A stretch of DNA of 64,000 nucleotides from Aegilops tauschii subsp. strangulata (Eukaryota; Streptophyta; Magnoliopsida; Poales; Poaceae): NCBI RefSeq assembly GCF_002575655.3, contig NC_053039.3, forward strand, positions 47,307,290 through 47,371,289. The letters run 5' to 3'. The notes under the pieces are model-generated. The model worked only from the letters and a program-made list of their open reading frames with translations. It made no database searches and was not told where the DNA came from. Shown one piece after another: positions 23,894 through 34,777 of this stretch (its first letter is position 1; the number at the start of each line of letters is the position of its first letter). Both the position numbers and the translations under genes were made by a program.

Positions 23894-24830
23894 AAGGACT
23901 TTTCACAACCAAGAGAATGAACTGCTGAAAGGTATACTCTCTAAGAAATCTGTGATTCAAAAGTAGTACACTAGTTCGCATGATCTAGTCCATAAATTAT
24001 TAAAGAGAAAATGTACATACAAATTTATCTTTATATTAACAAACTAAATGTATTCTGTTTTAAAAAAAATTCAGGACCACTTGAGGGAGTAAAATGGTTC
24101 AGTTCCGATTTCGACGAGCTTCACATTTAAATGTGGAAACAAGGGTCAAGACCAGCCATTCTTAAGTTGTTTCTGGCTTCCACTAGTTTAGTTGTTCTAA
24201 GTAATACAACCCCTGTCAATATGAATATAATTATGGAGAAGTGACTGTATATTTTTTAATTCAGTTGTACTACCTTGAATAAAATTTCCTTTCAAACAAC
24301 TAAACTACTGGAAGCCACTTCCAAATTCCGAGAGATTTCAATCAGCAGGTTTCTGTGATTTTATGGAGATTTTCCATTGTTAAGAAAGTTCATTCCGTAC
24401 TTGGTTCAAGCATATTTTCCTATTAAAACATACTCTGAGAGAAATTTCCAGTTCAAACTGTATTGGCGAAACAGTAGAAGAAGAAACCAGTCAGAAACAG
24501 TAAAAACAGTAGAAACAGAGGTAGCGCGCTGAAACTTGGGCCGAACGAAGAAACAACCCAAGTAGCGAGCGCTACAGGCGCCATTTATCCTAATCGGTGC
24601 AGAAGGCGCCGACTAGGAGCTCCCATATAGCGCACCACGCGCTGAGAACGCAGCGGGCGCGCAGCCCCCGCTCCCCTTTCGCGCCCTTCTGGGCTGGCCC
24701 ATGTGCGGCTGGCATGCCGCCTGTTTTCTTTCCTTCGTCTTTTCCTTTGCGTTCTTTTTTCTTTTTGCAATAATTCAGGATATCAACAGCTTCTAAAATT
24801 CAGTAAAAGTTGCTAATTTTGAAAAAAAAA
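23894..24830. other. 3' flank of the Ulp1-like gene; no gene seen
   Basis: AT-rich until about 24500, then a GC-rich block (24510-24720) that resembles the GC-rich heads next to the AT-rich arrays described below. The only structure seen is an inverted repeat: 24173-24196 and 24295-24318 are reverse complements with one mismatch over 24 bases and flank a 98-base loop. Confidence 0.5.
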
Positions 24831-24832
24831 CA

Positions 24833-25640
24833 ATCATGATTACGAAAAAAATCAATATTTCAAGAAGATGCACGGGAATTAAAAAATGTTCAAGAATTTG
24901 TAAAAAATGTTCACAAATTTTAAAAAATGTTCATGATTTCAAAAAGAGTTCATGCATTCGCGAAATGTTCACAAATTTGCAAAAAATGTTCATGATTACA
25001 AAAAAATTTCGCAACTTTATTAAATGTTCACGAATTTTAAAAAATGTTCATGACTTCAAAAAAAGTTCATGCCTTCACGAAATGTTCACGAATTTGCAAA
25101 AAATGTTCGTGATTACAAAAAATTGTCTTGAATTTAAGATAATATTTATGGTTCAAAAAAATTTAGTGAATTCGAACAATGTTCACGAATTTGTAAAAAA
25201 TATTCATGATTCCAAAGGAATGAACAACTTTTTTGAATTTCATGAACATATTTTGAACATCCATGAACAAATTTGGCATTTGATGAGCATTTTTTTAATT
25301 TGAAGAATAAAATTTTTGTTAGAGAAATTTTTTGGAAAAAATTATGAACAAAATTTGCATTCGATGAACATTTTTTTTGAAAAAATGGTGAACATATTTT
25401 TAGTTCAGTGAAGAAATTTTGATTGTGATGAACATTTTTTGAATCTGATGAGCAAAAAAGTCAATGAAAAAAGAAACCGATGAACATTTCTTTCGTTTGA
25501 TGAACAACTTTTGAGTTTTTATGAACATTTTTAAAATCTGATGAACAACAAATTGAATTGCATTAATAATTTTTAGATTCTTGAACATGTTTTTGCATGA
25601 TTGAACATTCTTTGAATTCGATGAACATTTTTGTTAACGA
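24833..25640. repeat. AT-rich degenerate array built on GTTCA/TGAACA words (array 1)
   Basis: About 800 bases of imperfect repeats, period roughly 18-30. In the left half the word is AAAAAATGTTCA(C/T)GA..., in the right half the reverse-complement style TGAACA(T)TTTTTGAA.... The overall symmetry changes sense near 25230. It is followed by a purine-rich A/G tract (25650-25800). The plus-strand open frame across it has only low-complexity K/N/F-rich coding and is not a gene. Confidence 0.8.
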
Positions 25641-25869
25641 ATTCGAAATAAAAAAACTAAAATAGTCAAAAAGTGAAGAAAAGAAAATAGAAAAAAGGGA
25701 AATGAAAATGAAAAAGAAAAAAATGAAAAATAAAAAGAAAGAGAAAAATGATTTTTTAAAAGAACAAAAAACGGAAAACCAGTATAGAAAACATAAAAAA
25801 AAACGGTCCTGGGGAAGGGAAGCGAACGCCATATAGGAACCGCGTCAACAAACGTTGGCCGACCCCTAA

Positions 25870-26455
25870 AAAAAACGTTGACCTATGCGGAGAACAGAAA
25901 TCCCGAATAGAATACGTTTTTTTAGTTGAGAATAGAATACGTTGAGCCATTGAGAAAGAGGTGGTGCTGACTGTGGGCCTCACTTGCTTATTCGATGAGA
26001 GTATATATAGAGAAAAAGAAGCCCATAGTGATGTACCAAAACTCAAATGAGCAGCACCAGGCACCGGGTGACCGATTCCTATTCCTCGCGCGAGTCCAGG
26101 GATAGCGAGCAAACGCGGGCTCGCACGGGCCGTGCCGTTAGTCAGTTCAGATTTTTTCTGTCTATTTTCTTTCATTTATTTCTTATTTCTTTTTACCTTT
26201 CCTTTTCAGTTCAGATATCCCACTTTCATGCAAAATGGGATAAGTAAAGGACCTGCGGGAGTACGCCGATAAGCCATGTGGCTTCGTTAAATCCTGTGGG
26301 GCCGGCTGTCTTATAGTTCCAATGCTATGCTTTTATTTGTTCCTTTCCTTTGCGAGTGAAGAAGGCAAAAGTCTCACAAGTGGTAAATCTTTTTCTTCAC
26401 CTCGATGGCAAGCATCACCAGAGCCTAGGCGCCTAGCATCCAGTTCACTAAAGAA
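25870..26455 (+). repeat. Upstream-region duplication, copy 1
   Basis: From ACGTTGACCTATGCGGAGAA (25870s) through GAGAAAGAGGTGGTGCTGA to the block TGCAAAATGGGATAAGTAAAG at 26230 and GCCTAGGCGCCTAGCATCCA ending near 26450. The same ordered blocks recur at 27200-27560 and 28455-28684. The second copy directly precedes the GT47 gene; this copy is followed by unrelated sequence and by no gene. Confidence 0.85.
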
Positions 26456-26606
26456 CGGAACCCGAACTTGATCACTAAAGATTTGAAAACCGAGCCTAAT
26501 AGATTCAAATAGCTACGTGTCGGCCGGTGGATCTTTTTGAAAGATCCATCGCCTCGCGAGCCGTCTGATTTGACAAAATAAATCGGCTGAACGTCTTTCT
26601 CTTCTT

Positions 26607-26790
26607 TGCAACAACGATCTTGTTGTGGAAACATTTGTAACAGAGATTGTGTTGCGGATTTTTTTGCAGCATAGATTGTGTTGCGGAAATATATTTTTGC
26701 AACATAGGTTGTATTGCAGAATTTTTTTCCTGTCTTCACTTTTTTTGCAACAAAGGTATTATTACAGAAAAACTTTGCAACTGAGGTATT
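26607..26790. repeat. Degenerate TTGCAACA...TTGTGTTGCGG repeat, about five units
   Basis: Units of about 30-40 bases of the type TTGCAACA-AG-TTGTGTTGCGGA, themselves partly self-complementary (TTGCAACA against TGTTGCGG). It sits between copy 1 of the upstream duplication and AT-rich array 2. Confidence 0.6.
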
Positions 26791-26794
26791 GTTT

Positions 26795-27110
26795 TGGTGA
26801 ACATTATTTTTAATTTTATGAATAAAATTTTAATACAACAATATTTATTGAATTGTATGAGCATTTTTGAAATGTATGAAGAACATTTATTAATATGATG
26901 GAAAAACTTTGAATTCAATGACCAGATTTTGAATTTGATGATTTTTTTTCAAATTCAGTTCACAAACTTTAAAAAATGATCACGGAAATGAAAATACAAA
27001 ATAAAAGGGAAAACAATAATTAAAATTAAAAATTAATATAAAAACGAAAATAAGAATATAAACAAAAAACGAAAAATGAAAGAAAAAAAACAGGTCTGGG
27101 AATGTTCCCA
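26795..27110. repeat. AT-rich degenerate array 2 with A/G-rich tail
   Basis: Same word set as array 1 (TGAACATT, TTTTGAATT, TGATG) at 26795-26970, then an A/G tract (26980-27090) ending in ACAGGTCTGGGAATG. The same order of modules as 24833-25830, but shorter. Confidence 0.65.
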
Positions 27111-27194
27111 AAACCTGAAGAGGGAGCATGCGCTACCTGGACCGGCCCGAATTCAAATAGGGACCATTGAGAGGAGTGGGCGGGTGCATTTGAT

Positions 27195-28684
27195 CAACAA
27201 ACGTTGACCTATGCGGAGAATAGGAATCCCGAATAGAATACATTGAGTCATTGAGAAAGAGGTGGTGCTGAGTGTGGGCCTCACATGCTTCTACCATGGT
27301 AGTATATGTGCCTTAAAAGTCAGTCAGGCACAGAGAGAAAAAAGAAGCTCATAGTAATGTATTCAAAACTCAAATGGGCAACACTAGGCACCGGTCGACC
27401 GATTCCTATTCCTCGAGTGGGTCGAGGGATAGCAAGCAAACGCGCGCACCGCACGCATGAATGGGCTGGGCCGTTAGTCTCTTCCGAGTTTTTTTGTCTA
27501 TTTTATTTCATTTAATTCTTATTTCTTTTTTTCCTTTTCCTTTTTCTTCTCGGTTTTTAGTTTCTTGTACACATTTTATTTTTACAAATTCACCCAAAAA
27601 TTGGAAATTCGTAAACTCATTTTCAATTCATGTGAATTTTTTTTATCCATGAACGTTTTTGAAAATCTTATACTTTTTTTAAAAAATTGGACCATTTTAG
27701 AATTTGAGAAGATGTTTTGAAATTCATGAACATTTTTTGGAGGTAATGAATGATTTTAAAACTCATAAAAATATTTTGAATTTCTGGAACATTTTTTGAA
27801 TTCGCAAACATTTTTACTAATTTGTGAACATTTATTTCGGTCACTTATTTTGTTACAGGTTTGTCGGTCTTTCAAAGCACACCAAACATACTAAAAGATA
27901 TTCTCATAGAGAGGTTGGAAACATCACTTATTCTTTCGGCGGTAGTATGAAGTATATTTTTTTTACCAAAGATACATAAGCTATATTTGATCGTGTATTA
28001 ATGTGTAAAATACTAGTCAATTTATTAATGTTGGTAAGATTTAGCGATATTTTTTTGGTTCTTATGATAATCACATCTCACTGAAGATTTGAGGCAGAAT
28101 TTTATTGCTGGTTTTTTTGGTGCATATTGATAATATGCCATATTTTGACATCATATTTATTATTTTCCACATTTGATGTGGAAGCCCATTTGACGTGGGC
28201 GATCCATGGCGACCCCTATGTATGTGTAGACCGTTTCCGCAGCTCACATGCCTTGTGTGTTGTGTCCCTATGTTCGTCGACCATCTTCGGTGTTGTATCG
28301 AGCATTTTTTTTTGGTTTATTTTCTTGTTGCTATAGGAAGTTCTAGTTATAAAAAATTTAGCAGAAGTTCTAAACTGTCAAGGGTCTCAGTTTAAGTCCG
28401 AGCAAGTGCCTCCGCTCTGAAAAAAGAGAGCTCATTCGGCGTTCAAGGACTTACATGCAAAATGGGATAAGTAAAGGAACCTGGGTCAAAATCCTGTGGG
28501 AGTACGCCATGTGGCCTCGTTAAATCCTGTGGGGCCGGCCGTCTTATAGTTCCGATGCTATGCTTGTTTTATTTGTTCCTTTCCATTGCGAGCGAAGAAG
28601 GCAAAAGTCTCGCATGTGGTAAATCCTTTTCTTCTCCTCGATGGCAAGCATCACCAGAGCCTAGGCGCCTAGCATCCAGTTCCA
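27195..28684 (+). repeat. Upstream-region duplication, copy 2 (interrupted), adjoining the GT47 gene
   Basis: Blocks homologous to copy 1 lie at 27200-27560 and 28455-28684. Between them 27561-28454 is an insertion or unduplicated stretch containing AT-rich array 3. The last block carries sequence that ends 117 bases before the GT47 start codon and so is likely promoter or 5' UTR. Copy 2 has extra bases (AACCTGGGTCAAAATCCTG) missing from copy 1. Confidence 0.85.
27590..28454. repeat. AT-rich array 3 and unassigned sequence
   Basis: 27590-27840 repeats GTGAACATTTTT/GAATTT words as in arrays 1 and 2. 27841-28454 is AT-rich, has no long ORF worth calling and shows no repeat borders I can see. 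Confidence 0.55.
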
Positions 28685-28800
28685 TCTCTCGAATACGCCG
28701 CTAGCTTGGTGCAGCCGCAATCCAGAGGAGAGGTAGCTTGCTTGTCATGGTCGCCGGCTGCATCCTTGCCTTCACTCGTAGTCGGAGGTAGCCGCCGGCC

Positions 28801-31800
28801 ATGAGAGTTTCTCCTCCCTCCTCCTCGCCGTGCCTGCATGGCCACGGAGGCAAGGTGGCGTGCGCGGTGGCCGCCTGCCTTGCGCTCGTGACCTTCCTGG
28901 TGGTCGCCTTGGATCCCAGGACCGGAGCTTCGTCCTGGTTCCTTTCCTCCTCCTCTTCTCCTCCAGGCGTTGTCTCCTCCTTGCGGCCAACCGCGAGGGG
29001 TGGCAGCAATGGAGGCGGCGCCCCTCTCTTGGCGACTTCCAGCTATGCTGCCGGCGGCAAGGCGGTGCTCTTCCGGGAAGAAGCTGCTGGCGGCGGCCCG
29101 GCGGTGGCTTCCTTCACCAAGGCTGATTCCGGCTACGCCTCCGTCGCTCCGGCGCCGGCGCTGGCTCCGGTACGAATTCTTTTCTCGAGCTTCTCCTCGA
29201 TCGTCTCTACTAAACTTTAATGAAAAATTAATTCTCACCTTCCTCTTTTCTGCTGCTGCCGTGTGTGTGAACCGGAACTGGTTTCTCGGTTTCCGTGTCG
29301 ATTGGGTGCGTGGAAGCCATGCATGCGCGCGACGCAACGTTTTCTCACACAGCGGCGTTTTCTGTCGTGATTTGCCACTGACATACAGCAGTACACTGTT
29401 GAAATCAGTTAATTCCGGGCGGCCGATCTCGCGCCCTCGGGTGCGGTGCTGCTTCTCTCGCCACGTGCCTCCCCGCGTGTCACCCTTCCCTTTGCTTATC
29501 CATCGCCGTTGACCAGGGCGTTTAACCTATCGCTTTCTCTCACATTTCCCTATCTTCCTGACAAACCACGGCGCATCCACGGCCACCGCCGTCGCACGGC
29601 TGGAGCTTGAGCCGGTCGGCCGGCGCCTAGCGTTGCCTTGTTCAGATTTTGTTCACACGAGGGTTGCCAACTTGATGTTGGAAATTGGTTCTAAAAAAAA
29701 CTTGATACTCCTATTGGAAATGTGCACATATAGTAATTTTTATTTAATTACCGTCTTTATATCGTTTTGTTTCTTACTCCCGTTTGGAGCACAATAATTG
29801 TTTTCTATTCCTATGAGAAATGAACTGCAGCGTATAAAATTCCCATGGATAGTTTAGTTCATGATTTAGATGCATACACTGAAGAAGAAAGATGCATTCC
29901 GCTTTATTTCCTTTTTTTGGGAGAGAGAAAGATGCTCTTGTCATGGATCTACCAGGTTCCTTTGTGAGTGAAGAAAGACATTTTCGTCCCTGCCATGCAT
30001 GGGCTTGACTTGAAGGCACATAGTTATGGAAACACTTCCAGATTTGCGAGAGGACCACACAAGTAGGCTAGGGGTTTCGACGGTTTGATCCAAATCGGCT
30101 AGAACTTGCCCTCACGCTATTTTTGCACAAGCTTGGAAAAAAACGACTCAAATTGCATGACCGAATTGATTCCTTCGCAACGTTGGCTGGTTGTGCAGGG
30201 ATGATCTGTGTTACTTATGCACTGAGCATTGCTCCTGAAAGTGGAAACTTCTAATTGAGATCCATGTTTGTTTGTGCATGATTTAGAGCTGTCAATGGGT
30301 TTTCAATCTTTATTAGAAAGTAAAGTTTCAGTATAGTATGTTTCCGACCAGCTATGTTACACTTGTGTTTGTATAGAGCATGATTAATTTAAAAACAACG
30401 CTATAACTACTGGGCTTGAAAGTATACTGGTGTTGCAAAATGATTTGGACTGGGCTTATCGAGTTACTTACATCTATATATATATTGTGTTGCAGGAAAG
30501 TGGATTTGACGATGCCGATAGCCCGGACGGCACGGTTGAAGTAAGGGTGCCGTTAATGCAAGGGAGGGTGGATGTAAAACTGGAAAGGGTAGAACTTGGT
30601 CTCGCGAAAGCTCGTTTAGTGATAAGGGAAGCTATCCGAAACAAGGACAAGCGTCCTCCACTAACCGACAGGGATTATGTGCCGGTTGGACCGGTATACA
30701 GGAATGCCTACGCATTTCACAGGTACGCGAATCTAAACACTTGACCATTAGTCATTAGGGTATGAAATGGCTAAGGAGTAGTTTTGGAAAGACACATCTG
30801 ACATGGGCGCTGTTTGCTCATTTTGGCACGTAGGAGCTACTTGGAGATGGAAAAGCTGTTCAAGGTGTACGTGTACGAAGAAGGCGAGCCACCGGTGTTC
30901 CACGACGGTCCGTGCCGCAGCATATACTCATCGGAGGGCAGATTCATATTTGCCATGGAGATGGAGAACCGGATGCGCACGAGGGACCCCGAGCTTGCCC
31001 ATGTCTTCTTCCTTCCCTTCAGCGTCGTCAAGATGGTGAAGATGATCTACGAGCCCAACTCGCATGACATGGAGCCGCTGCGCCGGACACTCTCGGACTA
31101 CATCGACGTTCTGTCCACCAAGTACCCGTACTGGAACAGGAGCCTCGGCGCGGACCATTTCATGCTCTCCTGCCACGACTGGGTAAGCATGCAACCTCAC
31201 TCACTGTAGCATTTCAGGAGTTTGTCGAAGACATGCAACTTCACTCACTGTAGCTCAGGTGTGCTAACCGTACCATGGATGTGTGGGTGTATCAGGGGCC
31301 GTATGTGTCGTCGGCGGACGGCCATCTTTTCTCCAACTCCATCCGCGTGCTGTGCAACGCCAACACCTCCGAGGGCTTCAACCCTTCCAAGGACGTGTCA
31401 CTGCCGGAGATCAACCTCCGGACCGACATCGTCGACAATCAGGTCGGCGGGCCATCAGCGTCGCGCCGCCCCATCCTGGCCTTCTTCGCCGGCGGCGACC
31501 ATGGCCCGGTCCGTCCGTTGCTCCTGCGGCACTGGAAGGGCAAGGATGCCGACGTGCAGGTGAGCGAGTACCTGCCCCGGGGCGTGTCGTACATCAACGT
31601 GATGCGGCGGAGCAAGTTCTGCCTGTGCCCCAGTGGCTACGAGGTGGCCAGCCCCAGGGTGGTGGAGGCCATCTACCTCGAGTGCGTGCCGGTGGTCATC
31701 GGCGACGACTACGTGCTGCCCTTCAGCGACGTGCTCAACTGGCCCGCCTTCTCGGTGCGGGTCGCCGTGGCGGACATACCCAACCTCAAGACCATCCTCG

Positions 31801-31964
31801 CCGCCGTGTCGCCGCGGCAGTACATACGGATGCAGCGGAGGGTGAGGACCGTGCGCCGGCACTTCATGGTGAACGGCCCGCCGCGCCGGTTCGACGTCTT
31901 CCACATGATCCTCCACTCCATATGGCTCAGGAGGCTCAACGTCAGGCTCCATGGACAAGACTGA
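28801..31964 (+). CDS. GT47 exostosin-type glycosyltransferase, four exons, 537 aa
   Basis: Exons 28801-29169, 30496-30722, 30834-31182 and 31296-31964 join with GT-AG borders and continuous frame to 1614 nt. Type II Golgi layout: short basic N-terminus, one membrane segment at residues about 18-37 (ACAVAACLALVTFLVVAL), a Ser/Gly/Ala-rich stem, then the exostosin domain from about residue 185. Family blocks seen: NAYAFHRSYLEMEKLFKVYVYEEG, DPELAHVFFLPFSV, FMLSCHDWGPYVSS, NSIRVLCNANTSEGF, SKFCLCPSGYEVASPRVVEA and CVPVVIGDDYVLPFSDVLNW. Plant members add sugars such as arabinose, xylose, galactose or glucuronate to wall polysaccharides or glycoproteins; donor and acceptor cannot be told. The ATG has a GCCGGCC context and begins just before the anchor. 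No stop, frameshift or missing block. High GC in exons 1 and 4 is usual for grass genes. Intron 1 is 1.33 kb. Confidence 0.95.
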
Positions 31965-32156
31965 AATATTCTTGGGTTTCCCTTCTTTTAGGGAGCGTCT
32001 AACAACCAGTCAACTGGTTTTGGTTTGGGTCTAGGCCAAATTTCTTGTCCAGTTATGATTTGACACATGTCTACCGGCCTAGTTTTGCATGGTAAATATT
32101 TGTTTTTGGTTTGGGTGTTGGGGAGTGTCTAACAACCAGTCAGCTGGTTTTGCATG
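31965..32156. repeat. GT47 3' flank with a partly duplicated segment
   Basis: GTCTAACAACCAGTCAACTGG at 31997 recurs as GTCTAACAACCAGTCAGCTGG at 32127, and TTTGGTTTGGGT appears after the first and before the second, giving an imperfect direct duplication of about 130 bases. The 3' UTR of the gene probably lies here. Confidence 0.7.
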
Positions 32157-32165
32157 GTAAAAAAT

Positions 32166-33693
32166 GAATAAAATGCATTGGTGGTCACTCGACTAGTCGT
32201 GTACGCTCACTTTGGTCATTGTACTTAAGAATACGATTAATACGGTCACTATATACGTGTTGTGGTGATTATACGGTATGACCATATTGTATACCTTCGT
32301 ATTTTGTTTAGTTGACTAGTTTAATGATGCCTTGGCAGCTTAGTTTCCCTCTTGGTCCCACCTGCCAGTTGTAGAAGGAAAATAGAATAAAATAAAAGCA
32401 ACGCCACGTTATGAGACAGCACGCTAGCGGAGGCCGTGAGCTATACAGTAGAGCATAAGAAGGTTTTTGTTGCATTCAGTGATGTCTTTTTATACCATTA
32501 ACACGCGGCCGAGGAGCGCCTGTAGTTGCCGAAGTCGGCACTAGGCTTGCAGACGCCCATAAGTTTGTGCCGATGTTGTCGGGGTTGCAGCGCCGTGATG
32601 TTGCTTGGCAGCTCGCCGTCGACGGGCCACCGGAAGGCACCCCGCATCACCGAGAACGTGCAGGTGTTACACGAGGGCGCATGGAGGCGCGCGTGGCCTG
32701 CAGCGACGTTAAGTACGTCGCGATGTGCTACGACACAGCTTTCCCACGACGGCGCCCTGCATTCTGCCTTGCAGCACGGCTTCCCCCGCGTCCCTCCTGG
32801 CTGGTTCATGCACGAAGCCTGGCTCCCGCCGTTGAGCCTGGTTGGTTCATGCATGAAGTAACCATATACTGATAAGTAAGCTTTGCTTAGGTTCACATGG
32901 CCGGTCTGGAGCCCATTAATTGTTAGCACTATATTATCGCTACATCCAAGATCCAACGGCCGGTCTAGAGTCCATTGCAGAATTTGAACAACTAAAAATA
33001 CTGATGATCACCACCCCGCAAAAAAATACTGATGATTACCGGCAAAAAAAAAAATACAGAAGATCAGATGGACAACCGAACACTTCATGGAAGGACACAC
33101 GGAGTTGCATTATATTATGGGATATTTTCGAAATGGATGCTGCATTATATTACTCCACCAGCAACTACAACGAAAGATGATACATTCTTTTGCCAGGGAC
33201 GAAGATGAGATTATCTCCAACTGAAGTGCGAAGACACACACAAACACAAATATGCACATACAATCAACAGCCGCCCAACCATAGTTGTCACGTGAATGCA
33301 ACCACGATATAATAGGCAGCCTTTCTCAAGGTAGAACACTAACCGGGATCAGCTCGACTGGCTAGCGTGCTGGCCTCACAGCATTAGGTTATTTTCCCTC
33401 TATTTCTTTCTAGACAGCCTTTCTCACTTGCGCATTACTTTATTTTCCCTCTATTTCTTTCTTCTACCCATTGACAGGTGGGTCCTGTGTAGGTAGAGAG
33501 AGAACCTGAGCTGACAGGGCGCCATTCAGACGGTTTGACTGGTCAACTGAACAACATACGAAGCTATACGGTGTGATAGTGACCGTATAATCATCACAAC
33601 ATGTATACAGTGACCGTATTGACCGTATTCTTAAGTACAATGACCAAAGTGAGCGTACATGACAAGTGTAGTGACCACCAATGCATTTTACTC
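32166..33693. mobile_element. Mutator-like element (non-autonomous) with 9-bp TSD
   Basis: Long terminal inverted repeats of about 120 bp: the left begins GAATAAAATGCATTGGTGGT, the right (reverse complement) GAGTAAAATGCATTGGTGGT, and both continue through TACGCTCACTTTGGTCATTG and TACTTAAGAATACG. A perfect 9-bp duplication GTAAAAAAT flanks it at 32157-32165 and 33694-33702. Nine-bp duplications with long terminal repeats define Mutator-like elements. At 1528 bp it has no transposase, so it must depend on another element. It lies about 200 bases after the GT47 stop codon. Confidence 0.95.
32498..32870 (-). other. GC-rich passenger segment in the MULE, possible captured gene fragment
   Basis: A GC-rich island in an AT-rich element with open frames on both strands. 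The minus-strand frame (152 codons to 32498) includes RWPVDGELPSNITALQP, which faintly recalls leucine-rich repeat text, but I do not recognise the gene. Such an island is what a Pack-MULE with a captured exon looks like. Repeated GGTTCATGCA words occur at its right edge. Confidence 0.4.
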
Positions 33694-33702
33694 GTAAAAA
33701 AT

Positions 33703-33993
33703 TGTTAGAACTTGGAGTGAGGTGGGGTATTGGGAATGGAAAAATCAGTTCAAATTTGTCAGGATAAAATGGGTTGCTGATGAAATTCTTGGTCTTGTGT
33801 CACCCATCCTGTCTTTGCCAGTTAAGCAAACTGTGGATGCTGTTCAATGCTACTACTTGTCAATGGAAAAATGATACAGTTAAGGCTTTCTTCCCGCTTA
33901 GCAGACAAGATTTTGTTGCGAGGACTTTACTATCCGGCCTTATTCTAAAAGTGACACTTACTCGGTCTGTCACTTACTCGGTTAATCTGCATA
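33703..33993. other. Unassigned sequence between MULE and MITE
   Basis: About 290 bases, moderately AT-rich, with broken frames that do not match a family I know. It and 34509-34594 are two halves of one sequence split by the MITE insertion. Confidence 0.4.
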
Positions 33994-34506
33994 CTCCCTC
34001 TTTCCATCTATATAGGACTTAATGCGTTTTTTGAGGCTAACTTTTTCCAAATGTTAGAGCAATAATATATGACATGCAACTTACACAAAGCATATTGTCA
34101 AATTCGTATGTGAAAGAAGCTTTCAATGATATAAGGCTCGTCACAATGGGCAGGAACATAAGCTAGTAACCTACACACTTCCCTAGACTATGTTACTACC
34201 TCCATAGTGGGTAGGAACATGTATGTAGTGTCATGCAACGATGTATTTATTAGGTCATAGACTCATTGTTTCTTGGAGTGTGTGATGTTCCGGTAACTTA
34301 GCTAGTTACCACAAGCAGCTCTCTCTTCATTAAATATGTGCCACATAAGCAAAGTTGCATTGGAGTGTGTGATGTTACTCGTAAGTTCCTGCCCATTGTG
34401 ACCCGCCTAATTTTCACATTATGCATGTCATGTACTATTAATTTTGTCAATAGTCAAAGGCGTTTTTTAAAAACGCATTAGGCCCTATATAGATGGAAGG
34501 AGGGAG
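33994..34506. mobile_element. Stowaway-type (Tc1/mariner) MITE, interrupted
   Basis: Terminal inverted repeats CTCCCTCTTTCCATCTATATAG at the left and the reverse complement of CTATATAGATGGAAGGAGGGAG at the right, with TA target duplications at 33992-33993 and 34507-34508. The TIR homology extends about 45 bases, to CTTAATGCGTTTTT. Without the nested Tourist element it is about 237 bp. Confidence 0.93.
34135..34407. mobile_element. Tourist-type (PIF/Harbinger) MITE nested in the Stowaway element
   Basis: Terminal inverted repeats GGCTCGTCACAATGGGCAGG and (reverse complement) GGCGGGTCACAATGGGCAGG, with the 3-bp duplication TAA at 34132-34134 and 34408-34410. Length 273 bp and no ORF. The superfamily follows from the TAA duplication. 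Confidence 0.92.
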
Positions 34507-34777
34507 TACAACTTGTCTCGGTCTGCAAGGTGGGCTCAGGCACTTCATCTGATTCTATGTGGGGAGGGGATTTAGGGCACGCGGATTATGTGCCTTTTTT
34601 AGATGAAAGGCATTATCCCGACTTTATAAATAAAGCCACCAGGCAGCATCCACCAACAACCGAAAAAGTAGCAACAACCACCAAACAGACATACGAACGA
34701 AGTACTGATACAAGGCACCCAAGCCCAATAAGGCGCGCAGGCCATAGAACACATGACACACCAAGGAAACCACCCGG

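Noticed and set aside
24836..25303. 155-codon plus-strand frame in the AT-rich array
   Set aside because: It is a translation of a degenerate short repeat (K, N, F, M rich, repeated MFTNLQKMF) with no domain.
28669..29337. 222-codon minus-strand frame over GT47 exon 1
   Set aside because: Antisense shadow of a GC-rich exon; the plus strand has an exact spliced exostosin model.
31283..32002. 239-codon frame overlapping GT47 exon 4, and a minus-strand frame 31455-31958
   Set aside because: Out-of-frame and antisense shadows of a GC-rich exon; the true frame holds all GT47 motifs.
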